The notes under the pieces are model-generated. The model was given only the letters and a program-made list of their open reading frames with translations, did no database searches and was not told where the DNA came from. A DNA stretch of 64,000 nucleotides from Spirochaetota bacterium (GTDB lineage Bacteria; Spirochaetota; UBA12135; COTS27). The stretch spans positions 827,638 to 891,637 of the forward strand of contig AP019861.1 of the NCBI GenBank assembly GCA_013426755.1, given 5' to 3'. How positions within the stretch are numbered: the stretch's first letter is position 1; each line of letters starts with the position of its first letter. Below are positions 27,401 through 36,178 of this stretch, piece after piece. The position numbers were made by a program, and so were the translations under genes.

Positions 27401-29633
27401 GCAGGTTGGTTTCTAGGGTGTGGTAGCGTTCTGTTAGAGTGGGAAAAGTATTTTTTTTGAACTCAATAAATTCTTGATGAGTTTTTTGAATGAACTCAGA
27501 ATCTTGGGTGGTTGTGGTATGAAAATCACTTATTTTGGTGGTGATATTGGCTTCCCAGTCATTGAGTTGTGTCTGCAGTTGTTGTTTTAGGTCTTGCATG
27601 AGGTTATTTTGTTGTGTTTGTGTTTTAGCAACAATGGTGGTTTGGTTTTGTTTGAGCTCTGCTACGAGAGTGTCTAGTTGGGCACGACTGGAAGTGATGA
27701 CTTGATTGAAATCGTTTTGAAATTGTTTTTTTATCTGGTTGAGTTCGGGAGTTAGTTTTTTGTGCAGTTTGGTTTGAAATTGGGTGAGGGTTGTATTTTG
27801 GTGAGAAAGTTTTACTTCTAGGGCTTGAAGTAGTTTTACGAGTTCTTGTTGTTTGGTTGCGAGCAGGTCTTTGAGAATAGCTTGAGCTTGGTGTAGTGAT
27901 TTTTGGGTGGCGGTATGATATTCTGTTTCTAGGTGAGCGAGCTGGGAGTCGCGTTTGCGTACTTGAACGACAAATTTGGCTTTAATGTTAGAAAGGTCTG
28001 TTTCAAAGGTCTGCACCTGGTTATCAAAGGATTTGAATTTTGTTTGGAGCGTATCTAATTTGCGGAGGCTGTCATGAAATTTCACGGCGATAAGTTCGCC
28101 TTGCTCGTTAGCTTGTTTTAATTTTTTATCTATGATGAGGGTGACTTTTTGTTGAGTTTGTTTTTCGAGTTCTTTGCAGGCTTCTTTATGGGTTTTTGTG
28201 TATTCGTTTAGGAGGTTTTCATGGGTTTTAAAGAATTCGGCTTGATCTTTGAGATGAGTAGTGAAAGACTTCTGGACGCGCTCTTCATGGTCTTCTATCA
28301 ATTCTACGAGGCTAGCTTGATAAGTTTTTATTTCTGCCTGGCGTTCTAGTTTAAATTGAGAGATTTCTTTTTGAAGTGCGAGTATTTCTGCTTTAGCGTT
28401 AGTAAAAGTCGTTTCGAATTGTGTCATCCGTTCTGGCAATAGCACTTCACGTTTGAGTTCTGCGGAGAATTGATCGCTAGCCTTTTCGACTAGATTAACG
28501 ATTTTATCTTTCTGCTCTGTTTGAAAAGCGGTCAATTCTTGGTGCACTGTTTTAAGAGAAGTTTCAAATTCTGTTCCTAAGGCTGTGAGATGCGAGGACA
28601 AGGTTTGTTTCATAAATTGGTCTTTTTGTTTTGTAAACGCTTTGACCCACTTATGTGTGTCTTGAATGTTAAGTTTTGATTGGGTTTCCCAGGTGTCTAT
28701 TTTTTCTTCAATAGTGTCAATGCGTTCTTCAACGGGTGCGAGCAGATCACTTGTGAGTGCCAATTGGTCTTTGAGTTTATCTAGATTGGTTTGCGAGTCT
28801 TTGAGTTCTTGGGCTACGGAAGTAGAAAAAGTGTCTAATTCTTGTGTGATCTCATCGACAAGTGTCTTTTTGGCTTGAAGATAATAATTGCGTTCGTTAT
28901 CTAGGTGTTTTTGTGTCTCAATTTTGATATTTTTAGTAAAATCATTGAGATTAGCTTCAATTAATTTACCTTGTTCTGTTTCTAGTGTTCCTACGGATTT
29001 AATTTTTTGAGCGAGGTCTGTTTCTAACCGACGCAGGTCATTTGTGACGGTTTGTTCGCTCAATTGAAATTGTTCTTTAATTTTTTCGTGCAGTGCTGCT
29101 TCGATTTCTTTGAGTGTGTCGGTTTGTTTTTGTGTGAAGGCTTTGAAATTTTTAGTATTGCGGTCGCTGTATGTGCTTAGATCGGTTTTTATGTCTTTAT
29201 AAGCCGTTGCGAGTTTGATGATCCGCTGTTCGTAGAGCTTGACAGCGTCTTCAGAAGTGCGTAGTTGTGCTAGGAGGCTTTCATTTTTATGATGGGCGAG
29301 TTCTAGTGAGCGATTTTGTTTCTTTATGGTCTCGAAGAAAGCATCAATTTTTTTGAATGTTGTATCGAAGGCATACTTGCGTTTATCGAGATCATGCATG
29401 TAAGTTTCTAGATTTTTTTTAAGATGATGATATTTTTTCACATCTACCTCTAGATTGATAGAAATGTCTTCAAGTTCAGCTAAGCCACTTACTAATTTAC
29501 TATTGAGTTCGTATTCTTTATGTTTGATGAACTCACTAAGTTGTGGTAATCCCATTCGATATGTGTAATGCCGCAATACTGCTATGACAATTAAACTAAA
29601 TGTGATAAGATATCCTAGAAGCAGATAATCCAT
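24483..29633 (-). CDS. Giant membrane-anchored coiled-coil protein (SpiroCoCo-like)
   Basis: The 1716-residue protein starts with one membrane helix (about residues 4-22). It continues almost to its end as charged coiled coil rich in Lys, Glu, Gln, Thr and Leu, with a Thr/Gln heptad-like stretch (about 1280-1380). The last 45 residues form a small helix-turn-helix (VERLHAIGWSNHDIASHLNM, about 1680-1700), as in DUF6115-like tails of flagellum-linked proteins. Size and layout match the coiled-coil giants of spirochaetes annotated as the SpiroCoCo family. A cytoskeletal or cell-cylinder scaffold role is plausible but inferred. The topology would leave the coil in the cytoplasm. There is no close operon partner. 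The ATG is followed directly by the membrane helix, which supports the start. Confidence 0.75.
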   Translation of the reverse strand: MDYLLLGYLITFSLIVIAVLRHYTYRMGLPQLSEFIKHKEYELNSKLVSGLAELEDISINLEVDVKKYHHLKKNLETYMHDLDKRKYAFDTTFKKIDAFFETIKKQNRSLELAHHKNESLLAQLRTSEDAVKLYEQRIIKLATAYKDIKTDLSTYSDRNTKNFKAFTQKQTDTLKEIEAALHEKIKEQFQLSEQTVTNDLRRLETDLAQKIKSVGTLETEQGKLIEANLNDFTKNIKIETQKHLDNERNYYLQAKKTLVDEITQELDTFSTSVAQELKDSQTNLDKLKDQLALTSDLLAPVEERIDTIEEKIDTWETQSKLNIQDTHKWVKAFTKQKDQFMKQTLSSHLTALGTEFETSLKTVHQELTAFQTEQKDKIVNLVEKASDQFSAELKREVLLPERMTQFETTFTNAKAEILALQKEISQFKLERQAEIKTYQASLVELIEDHEERVQKSFTTHLKDQAEFFKTHENLLNEYTKTHKEACKELEKQTQQKVTLIIDKKLKQANEQGELIAVKFHDSLRKLDTLQTKFKSFDNQVQTFETDLSNIKAKFVVQVRKRDSQLAHLETEYHTATQKSLHQAQAILKDLLATKQQELVKLLQALEVKLSHQNTTLTQFQTKLHKKLTPELNQIKKQFQNDFNQVITSSRAQLDTLVAELKQNQTTIVAKTQTQQNNLMQDLKQQLQTQLNDWEANITTKISDFHTTTTQDSEFIQKTHQEFIEFKKNTFPTLTERYHTLETNLHTLETSYHHYDQIFKEAADEHQDLKKFIENITEKIHGDVEHFATWLDDERLKIDEVVTEKIATQTTIKDAAQSFNDYLADKRAEIDNLTDKDGIKPIVANFSKFLQDKKALIEKVVAQRLNDLHNLSTLTDLEAIITQEPNDSKKTLPDRSAHLPTTEPAPSTTLRGRLINWLEPKTLPHLDDEITAHQTRQMLQNLEKRINAKFNRFEKVFTLESNFTNQATNQVKGLEKNFIAFFDNTKQNIIAYITAFKSQLTTEAKTLQSTLNEKLAHYQKAYQTTLNDNISASDKKINTFLQSSREEFLTYRNSVIEDYTHRINDHLNTSYEKLDKYLHTFEANLKQNIEKLIAKHDTQLRRSHKDYQKSTGKLQQFNTSINAIAVMEARHEKILKATHDQYEKLKRQTKDFIHHYLHKENINTLIETALENTLKTKISRIEKQVLLRSPLKTDLIAMVKDTMLEELTSLQKLNAQPSLTGKSLAKSTSTVLPIRSSQPKKNSQPVSFAEQLKQHFYQFIRTEVTAQVTHKLTHDIVEAAIRDVTAKATQKVTDQATLSATHQATATLNKTLTDQITKRIDTQVTTRVNEELAKEIATSTTYLKKLVHDGKTLMASQKRQVTKLMVQTQKTIGTHKDELLSEFSKKLSTFDKELALLVKKVKAFTEDTKVFQKTNTLSQRLSEKISAYEKHLSHLITKEKHLKTLDTKMQQTLEREKDLITFTKDLKRKEHSVKNIQEKLEHVFSFSENLTERMNALKEQQQYFETFSKDLKSYETPLKQFKAEFSKLQKKDGFLKETRGLIEKLLTEQKNISIASQQLDENINITAEREHAITHKFKSLEEQAAILENHYKAFKGFDEKYNQLDYLIEDLEQRKLSIEEMRKRLAIERSELHNLKKDFNNQISVVLKALYQKQNTEAKTTSATHTKTAASEKSNHPLDKIATVERLHAIGWSNHDIASHLNMQTHEVEIILKQSRS

Positions 29634-30064
29634 TGGAACCTCCCCGTTATTTGAAAACTCTACGCTATCTTCACCGATCGGTCAATTCTTTACTGATCCG
29701 TCCATTTTATAAGATTTGCTAGTGAATTTTCATTAAAAACTATAATTATTATTATATCCTATAAGTGTCATTATATTGATAATATTTTTAACTCATTTTT
29801 ATACCACTTTGTTATAGCTAACTTGTACTGTATTATGCATAATATTATGCTATAGTATGGGTATTATTGTATGGGTATTATTTTGTATAGGTAAGATTCT
29901 TTTGTGTCGTTGTTTTTGATGTGCCATTGTTTTATGCTATTATTTTATGCTATCATGCGTCATAGGGCATCTACAAACATGCTGTTGTTTTTTTTTGTAA
30001 AAGTAGCATGGTAAAACAACAATTCAATGAAGCTAGCTAGAATGATGGGTGCGGGTGTGTATTT
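29634..30064. other. Gene-free divergent gap before argH
   Basis: The region separates the coiled-coil gene (minus) from argH (plus). It has short imperfect repeats of the TATGGGTATTATT and TTTTATGCTATTA kinds around 29855-29950. A minus-strand open frame starting at 30202 overlaps argH and looks like a shadow. No promoter is clear. Confidence 0.5.
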
Positions 30065-31630
30065 ATGAACGATGATGTTGTGGATAAGATAACGTCTGAA
30101 ATGACTTCTAAGAAGGCCGCCAAGAAGACTCTTACTCGAGATTTGTCTGTCGAGCGTGCATTTACTACTAAAAAACGGCGTGATAATGCCTCTGCCAAGC
30201 AAAGTTCAAGCGAAGAAGTGAGAGCGCGTGGTTCTAAACGGAAGACTGAGTCTGTCTGGTCGCCCCGTTTTAAGAAAAGTTTAACTGGTGAAATGAAAAC
30301 ATTTCATTCTTCACTTCCTTTTGATAAAACGCTGTACAAAGAGGATATTGCAGGATCGATTGCTCACGTTACCATGCTAGGAAAAACAGGCATTTTAGAC
30401 AATACCGCCGTAACAACGCTTATAACAGCGCTGAAAACACTAGAAAAAGACATCGCCACGGGGAAAAAGGCAATCACAGGCACCAGTGATGATATTCATC
30501 TTTGGATCGAAGAACAACTTACAGCGAGTATTGGTTCTACTGGGAAGAAGTTACATACGGCAAGATCGCGTAATGATCAAGTGGCTACAGATGTTCGTCT
30601 TTATTTACGGACGACCATTGACACGCATCAAAAACTCATTAAAACGTTGATGGAAACTTTGCTTAAGCGAAGTGAAGAACACCAAACCGTCGTTATGCCA
30701 GGATACACACATCTGCAAGCCGCACAACCTATTTCACTCAGTTTTTATTGGTTAGCCTATTTTTTCATGTTAGAACGTGATTTTGAACGACTGCAGTCTG
30801 CACGCAGTCGTGTCAATAGGTCCCCGCTAGGAGCAGGAGCGTTAGCAGGTGTCAATTATCCAATCGATAGAAAGCAAACAATGAAAACATTGGGGTTTAA
30901 CTCCGTTCTTCCTAATGCTATGGACGCGGTTTCAGACCGTGATTTTATTATTGAATATTTATCATGTGCGAGCATTATTATCATGCATTTATCTAGGCTT
31001 TGTGAAGACCTTATTATCTATGCGAGCCCAAATTTCAATTTTCTCACGTTAGCAGACGAAGTTTCCTCAGGCAGTTCAATTATGCCCAATAAAAAAAATC
31101 CCGATTCCTTAGAGCTTATTCGTGGAAAAAGTGGTCGTATTTTTGGTCATCTCCTCGCCGTCCTTACCGTCATGAAAGGACTCCCCACAGCGTATAATCG
31201 CGACCTCCAAGAAGACAAAGAACCCCTCTTCGATACAAGTACCCATCTCAATGCCTGTCTCAGTCTCCTCACTCACGTCATCCAGACGCTTACCATTCAC
31301 CCAGAAAATATGCGTCAAGCCTGCAAAAAAGGTTTCCTCCTAGCAACCGAAGTAGCAGATTATCTTGTTACCAAAGGACTTCCTTTTAGAACAGCACATG
31401 AAGTATCCGCTGCCCTAGTCGCCTATCTAGACGATCATGATAAAGACTACCTAGACCTTTCGTTAGCAGAATTCAATCAATTTTCACCCTATTTTACAGA
31501 AGATATTTTTAAGATCCTAACGATTGACCAGGCGTTGTTACGCAAAAAATCGGAGGGGTCTACTTCTCCAGATCACGTAGCCGAACAAATTACCCTTGCT
31601 AAAATGGTTTTAAAGACGTTATTACATTAA
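30065..31630 (+). CDS. argH: Argininosuccinate lyase
   Basis: ArgH cleaves argininosuccinate to arginine and fumarate, the last step of arginine synthesis. Family motifs are complete: FHSSLPFDKTLYKEDIAGSI, the TARSRNDQVATDVRL segment, PGYTHLQAAQPIS, and the fumarase/lyase signature SGSSIMPNKKNPD at about residue 335. The body (about residue 65 on) is the expected 455 residues. It is preceded by an extra N-terminal stretch of about 60 residues rich in Lys, Arg, Ser and Thr, of no known function. A WSPRF segment at about 62-67 corresponds to the usual N-terminal W-G-G-R-F. No other arg gene is nearby. The 3' half is visibly richer in C than the 5' half. Confidence 0.93.
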   Translation: MNDDVVDKITSEMTSKKAAKKTLTRDLSVERAFTTKKRRDNASAKQSSSEEVRARGSKRKTESVWSPRFKKSLTGEMKTFHSSLPFDKTLYKEDIAGSIAHVTMLGKTGILDNTAVTTLITALKTLEKDIATGKKAITGTSDDIHLWIEEQLTASIGSTGKKLHTARSRNDQVATDVRLYLRTTIDTHQKLIKTLMETLLKRSEEHQTVVMPGYTHLQAAQPISLSFYWLAYFFMLERDFERLQSARSRVNRSPLGAGALAGVNYPIDRKQTMKTLGFNSVLPNAMDAVSDRDFIIEYLSCASIIIMHLSRLCEDLIIYASPNFNFLTLADEVSSGSSIMPNKKNPDSLELIRGKSGRIFGHLLAVLTVMKGLPTAYNRDLQEDKEPLFDTSTHLNACLSLLTHVIQTLTIHPENMRQACKKGFLLATEVADYLVTKGLPFRTAHEVSAALVAYLDDHDKDYLDLSLAEFNQFSPYFTEDIFKILTIDQALLRKKSEGSTSPDHVAEQITLAKMVLKTLLH

Positions 31631-31823
31631 GCAGCGAGTTATTTGAAATACGAGTTATTGTAAAACGGCACTGAGGTTCTTTCAATACCGTACCATAATA
31701 CCGTATTAGAATACCTTGCTAAAATACAATGTTAGCAGTTTAGCAGAGGTCCAGTGAATATGTCCTGCGTTGTTCTAATTAGAGCAATGCACTTGTTTTT
31801 ATAAGATTTCAATGCACCTCAAC

Positions 31824-32075
31824 TAAGACGAATGGAGCAATTTTCATCAACGAAGACGGATGGAGCAATTTTCATCAACGAAGACGGATGGAGTAATTTT
31901 TATCAATGAAGACGAATGGAGTAATTTTCATCAATGAAGACGGATGGAGCAATTTTCATCAACGAAGACGAATGGAGTAATTTTTATCAATGAAGACGAA
32001 TGGAGTAATTTTTATCAATGAAGACGGATGGAGCAATTTTTATCAATGAAGACGGATGGAGCAATTTTTATCAAT
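31824..32075. repeat. 28-bp tandem repeat between argH and ribD
   Basis: Nine head-to-tail copies of a 28-bp unit containing GAAGACGGATGGAGCAATTT occupy the convergent gap and run up to the ribD stop codon (32071-32073). Copies differ by C/T and A/G changes. There are no unique spacers, so it is a minisatellite and not a CRISPR array. The remaining gap from 31631 to 31823 holds short CCGTA/AATACC repeats and no gene. Confidence 0.9.
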
Positions 32076-33597
32076 GACTATCCGTTTGTGTTCCTATCAA
32101 TTGTTTTCTGAGTGATTGAATGATATGATAATCGTCTTTATAGGCACTTATTCTGATGTCTTGTGCTAAGATTTTATGAAAACTTTCGGCTAGGTCTGTA
32201 AAAGGTTCTTTGTTCGGAGGTTTGGAGGGGTTTATTGGAGTGGGAAATGGCGGCTGGTTTCCATTGTGCTTTATATCTTTAAGGTATGATCCGACCGCTA
32301 AGAGAGGTGAGAGTTGCTTAGAGGTTACAGTACCTACATCTTGCATTACCTTAGGGGCAATATAAACGATTATGCGATGCATAAGATTGCTCCATCTGAA
32401 AAGACTTGCTGTATGGGCGCCGCCTTCGACAAAAATGGAATTGAAATGATACATTTTTGCTAAATCTTTAATCATAGCTCTAAAAGCAGATGGTTTCGTT
32501 AAAGCGCCTGCATTGATTTCATAAAATCGTACGTGATAACCACTAAAAATCTCACGAATGCGATTAAAATGCGGCTGAATAATGAATATAGGTTCATTAT
32601 CATTGTCATTGCTATTACTATTGTTAGAGAGGGGTTCTCTACCATTTTTAACATCTTTATTATCTTTATGAGGGGTCGGTTTTTTTGTGAGTAATTGATA
32701 AGGTGAAGATGATGGGTACTTGGAAAGACTATTTTTAAGATCATTTTGTTCTTGGGGCGAAAAATCGCGTGAAAACCAGACCACGGCCCTAGGGTGTTTG
32801 ATAGAACGGATGGTAGGGGTTAATTGTGTTGTGGGTAGTCGCGTTTTTAGGCTAGGATTGTCCAGTAAAAAAGTCCTAGCCCCGATTAGAACAGCATCAC
32901 AATGCCCACGTAAAGCATTAGCATCGCTACGCGCGTGCTCACCTGTGATCCATTTGGAGTGCCCTGTATGTGTCGCTGTGTAGCCGTCTAGGGTCATGGC
33001 GTATTTTACGGTTATTAAGGGATATTGTGTGTGGTGTTTGAAATAATAGTCTTCATTGAGTGCGAATAATTGTCGTTTGATAGCAATTGGGAAGTCTGTT
33101 AAAACTTCAATTCCTGCTTTTTCTAGCATTGTTGTTGCGTTACCTATACGTGGGTCATTGTCTGCTAAGCCAATGTGGACACGGTCAATATTGTTTTTGA
33201 TGAGAGCTGTCACACACGGGGGTGTTCTTCCTTGGAATGTGCAGGGCGTGAGAGAAACGTAGAGTTCTTTGTTAAGATGAGCCGATGTTAGCTTAGCGCT
33301 GCGGTTTTTAGCGAGGAGGTGCGTCATTTTTCTAAGGGCAATGATCTCAGCATGCGCTGCACCTATAGGCTGTGTGAAGCCTGTTGTTACGAGGTGAGGT
33401 GAATGAGCGGATTCGGCTTGTGGGGCAAGATTTTTTGCCTGTGAAGTGTTTTTTGTACGGTGAGAAGTGCTTTGGGGAGTAACAACCAGGGTGGCGCCTA
33501 CGGCAGGATTGGGTCGTGCAATCCATTTAGCTAGGATAGCTGCATTTAACGTTTCAGTGAAATAGGACGTGTGATCTGCTTGATTCTTAGGTTTCAT
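32071..33597 (-). CDS. ribD: RibD: riboflavin deaminase/reductase
   Basis: This bifunctional enzyme deaminates and reduces the pyrimidine intermediate of riboflavin synthesis. The N-terminal deaminase has the zinc site: His in AAHAEIIALRKM (about residue 78) and the two cysteines of PCTFQGRTPPC (about 117-127). The reductase domain follows with ITVKYAMTLDGYTA, GARTFLLDNPSLKTR (about 240) and FVEGGAHTASLF (about 390). It is 508 residues against about 360-380 for the family. Extra Ser/Asn/Asp low-complexity loops lie near 42-65 and 285-335, with another near the C terminus. No other rib gene is in the window. It is downstream of the dnaN-recF-DUF721 block on the same strand. Confidence 0.9.
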   Translation of the reverse strand: MKPKNQADHTSYFTETLNAAILAKWIARPNPAVGATLVVTPQSTSHRTKNTSQAKNLAPQAESAHSPHLVTTGFTQPIGAAHAEIIALRKMTHLLAKNRSAKLTSAHLNKELYVSLTPCTFQGRTPPCVTALIKNNIDRVHIGLADNDPRIGNATTMLEKAGIEVLTDFPIAIKRQLFALNEDYYFKHHTQYPLITVKYAMTLDGYTATHTGHSKWITGEHARSDANALRGHCDAVLIGARTFLLDNPSLKTRLPTTQLTPTIRSIKHPRAVVWFSRDFSPQEQNDLKNSLSKYPSSSPYQLLTKKPTPHKDNKDVKNGREPLSNNSNSNDNDNEPIFIIQPHFNRIREIFSGYHVRFYEINAGALTKPSAFRAMIKDLAKMYHFNSIFVEGGAHTASLFRWSNLMHRIIVYIAPKVMQDVGTVTSKQLSPLLAVGSYLKDIKHNGNQPPFPTPINPSKPPNKEPFTDLAESFHKILAQDIRISAYKDDYHIIQSLRKQLIGTQTDSH

Positions 33598-33644
33598 AAG
33601 AATAATGTTTAAGATGATGAAGATTATGCTAAGCGATTTTAAAT

Positions 33645-33727
33645 CAATTGCTACAAATCACTATAAATCACTACAAATGACTACAAATCACTACAAATGA
33701 CTATCAATCACTACAAATCATTATAGG
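33645..33727. repeat. 10/11-bp repeat between ribD and the DUF721 gene
   Basis: About seven imperfect copies of ACTACAAATC or ACTATAAATC fill the 130-bp gap upstream of ribD. They may be part of the leader, but no regulatory motif is recognisable. Confidence 0.75.
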
Positions 33728-34405
33728 TTATGAATCGTGGGCATAATCATTGGTTAAAAAAGCCGATGCTAGACCTATATCAGGATAATACGTTTGAAGT
33801 TCTCGTTCAGAAACCCATTTGGGGTATTCGGAAGTAATTTGGGTATGAGCGGAGGGATGATGATGCGGTATTTTGGGCGGTGGGTTGTCAGTCAAAACAG
33901 AAGATTTACTACGCATCTTTTCAAGCGGATAAGGTCTTGTTCCCCTTGTCAATACGGTATGGGATGAAGTATCAGAATCTGTATCTATACGATTGGAATT
34001 GTTATTGTTGTGTGCTGCGAGGTGAGACTGTGGTGTGAGTGATGAAGTGGAAGTGGTCTTATTTTCATCGTTTTTATATAAAAAAAGCAATTCTGAAAAA
34101 GCAAGGGAATGGAAAAGCTGCTTATAAGCGGCTAGTAGTTCTTCCTTATGAAGAAATAACTCGCTAACGGTAGCGACGTCTGTGCAGGTGATGATAAGGC
34201 GGTGGTTATCAATTTTTACAGCCTTTGAACGGGTTGTGAATGAAGCGTCTAGGATCGATGTGACTACCTTGTGCCAGGAAAGTAATTGGGTTCCAATGGC
34301 GACACCGCGGGGGTGTTTTTTAAGATAGGTCGCTAAAATACCGCCAAGCACTGCTTTTTTGACGAAATGGTCATGGGATTCACTGGGGTTAGTATCGTTA
34401 TTCAT
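33728..34405 (-). CDS. DUF721 / DciA-like protein
   Basis: The N-terminal 110 residues resemble DUF721, the DciA family. They contain a basic helical start, the SWHKVVTSILDASFTTRSKAVKI-type region with Trp, and a beta strand pair (HRLIITCTDVATVSELFLHK). DciA proteins help load the replicative helicase in bacteria without DnaC. The following 110 residues are low complexity (Ser, Asn, Thr, His, Pro), with a short conserved-looking C-terminal helix. It lies just downstream of recF and dnaN, exactly where the DUF721 gene sits in Treponema, and position is the strongest support. The long disordered tail is unusual for the family. Confidence 0.65.
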   Translation of the reverse strand: MNNDTNPSESHDHFVKKAVLGGILATYLKKHPRGVAIGTQLLSWHKVVTSILDASFTTRSKAVKIDNHRLIITCTDVATVSELFLHKEELLAAYKQLFHSLAFSELLFLYKNDENKTTSTSSLTPQSHLAAHNNNNSNRIDTDSDTSSHTVLTRGTRPYPLEKMRSKSSVLTDNPPPKIPHHHPSAHTQITSEYPKWVSERELQTYYPDIGLASAFLTNDYAHDS

Positions 34406-34562
34406 GATAACAAGTATTTTACTATCAAAGTAGCGGTCAATGAATACTTTGTTCTAAGCTGTATTTAACGTGTGTGATGAGACTGCAGGTTTATAGTTCT
34501 GTGGTGGGAGTTATCAAGAGGGATTATTATAATGATTATGTCCTCAAAGGTGATTATTATCA

Positions 34563-35945
34563 CTATGATTGTTTTATGCGGGTTATGTTGTTATGAGCTG
34601 TTTTAAAGACAATGCCGTTATGAAGATAGGGAAGTAGTAGTTGTGGTTGGGCGCAGGTTAATAGCGCCTGTGCTCGATTTGAGATCCATTTCATGAGGTT
34701 TTGGAGTTTAGCGTTATCTAATTCAGCAAAAGTGTCATCTAGCAGCAGTACGGGGCTTGTTTTAAATCGGTGTTGCAGTAACTTAAAAATGCCAAATTTG
34801 AGCGCATAGGCAAGAATACGACTTTCACCTTGTGAAGCGTAACCTAGTGCTGGGCGGTTACGAATAGTAATGATCAGATCATCACTATGCGGACCAAACA
34901 CAGTGTATCCACGCCGTTTATCATGTTCGCTATGGGCTGTTAATAAAGCCAGATAATCCTCATACGCAGGAACAATAGGTTTCGGTGTTGTGAAAGGAAT
35001 GCTATTTTTTGTATTGCTACTGGCAGGTGCTGCTAATGGCGTACGCGTGGGGTTACGATAATAATCGGCTATCTTTGTTGCAGGCAATTTCGATGTTATC
35101 GCATAAGTGACTGCCATTGCTGACATTGCTGACATTGTTGAGGGAGATGCTGTTCCCGTCAAATCTTGGAAAATGATCCCTATGTGTTTGTTGAGACTTC
35201 TAATAAATTTCTCACGCCAAGCTAACAATTCAATTCCCGCACGAGCAAGCAATTTATCCCACGTACGGAAAGATTTACGCTGTTTGATGTCTTTATTGCG
35301 ATTTCTAAGTGCTTTTGTGTAGGTTTCCAGCGCCGTATTGTATTCAGGATAATGCTGCATAATAGCTTGATCCATGAATGTTCTGCGTAAGGAGGCACTG
35401 CCTTGGACTAGTAGAATGTCATCAATTGTGAATAAAATAATTCTCGGCGTTTCTTTCAATGCCGTACTGGGAGTACGGATTTGATCATTGATCTTTAAGG
35501 TTTTTACGCCTTTATGAAAGGATAAGACGAGCCTAGTTGCAGGAGAATGCTCTTTGACCGGTGTCTTAGAGTATGGAATGCTAGTCTTAGCGCTGGATTG
35601 GGAATTAATTTGATTTATTGACTTCGGCTTAGACTGTGGATTAGGAGAGTGTAAATTAGAAGAGTGTAGATTGGAAGAGTGCCGATTAAGAGGTTGTAGA
35701 TTGGGTGGAGACGATTGTGTTAAAAAGTCCATCTGCAGGGAAAAACCCGTCTGTCCATGGCGCACTAGGGTTTGCATATTGGCTGAACGAAATGATCGCA
35801 ACCGTGAAGCCATGTAAATGGCCTCCAGTAAATTTGTCTTCCCCGTTCCATTCACACCTGTTATAAGGTTTAAATGCGGTGAGAGGGATACGTCTAGCTT
35901 TTCATAATTGCGAAATTGATATAGCTGGACACGGTTAATATTCAT
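34563..35945 (-). CDS. recF: RecF: DNA gap-repair ATPase
   Basis: RecF binds gapped DNA and helps load RecA with RecO and RecR. The N terminus NINRVQLYQFRNYEKLDV is typical. Walker A is GVNGTGKTNLLEA (about 31-43), the ABC signature region GYASQGESRILAYALK is present, and Walker B is PVLLLDDTFAELD (about 400). I chose the ATG at 35945 because homologues begin there; a TTG at 35987 would add 14 residues with no family match. The protein is about 460 residues, against about 360. The excess is a Ser/Asn/His/Pro tract at about 80-135, partly a 15-bp repeat, and a smaller insert at about 290-320. It follows dnaN on the same strand. Confidence 0.92.
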   Translation of the reverse strand: MNINRVQLYQFRNYEKLDVSLSPHLNLITGVNGTGKTNLLEAIYMASRLRSFRSANMQTLVRHGQTGFSLQMDFLTQSSPPNLQPLNRHSSNLHSSNLHSPNPQSKPKSINQINSQSSAKTSIPYSKTPVKEHSPATRLVLSFHKGVKTLKINDQIRTPSTALKETPRIILFTIDDILLVQGSASLRRTFMDQAIMQHYPEYNTALETYTKALRNRNKDIKQRKSFRTWDKLLARAGIELLAWREKFIRSLNKHIGIIFQDLTGTASPSTMSAMSAMAVTYAITSKLPATKIADYYRNPTRTPLAAPASSNTKNSIPFTTPKPIVPAYEDYLALLTAHSEHDKRRGYTVFGPHSDDLIITIRNRPALGYASQGESRILAYALKFGIFKLLQHRFKTSPVLLLDDTFAELDNAKLQNLMKWISNRAQALLTCAQPQLLLPYLHNGIVFKTAHNNITRIKQS

Positions 35946-36178
35946 CTCCGTTAAAAAACTGACAATTCTCTTAACTCCGTATTCCAATTCCTACTTTCAT
36001 GGAATACAGCATGTTCCATAGCAATTCAAACAAAGAATCCAAGTAAAAACAAGGAATCCAAGTAAACACGGCAAAGAAAGTACGATTTATAAACCTAATG
36101 TTATAAAAAGGAGATGAGTAGTATAGGGTAGTATAAAGCAGTAGGATGTTAAAAACCTTCTTCTTCAGTCGTGTGACG

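Noticed and set aside
30079..30087. Perfect DnaA box (TGTGGATAA) at the start of argH
   Set aside because: It is single, inside coding sequence and away from the dnaN region; a single 9-mer match in 64 kb is expected by chance.
29960..30202. Minus-strand 80-codon frame upstream of argH
   Set aside because: It overlaps the argH start, has no family features and no ribosome binding site that I can see.
31824..32075. 28-bp periodic array as a CRISPR
   Set aside because: Units abut directly with no unique spacers, and there are no cas genes nearby. It is a simple minisatellite.
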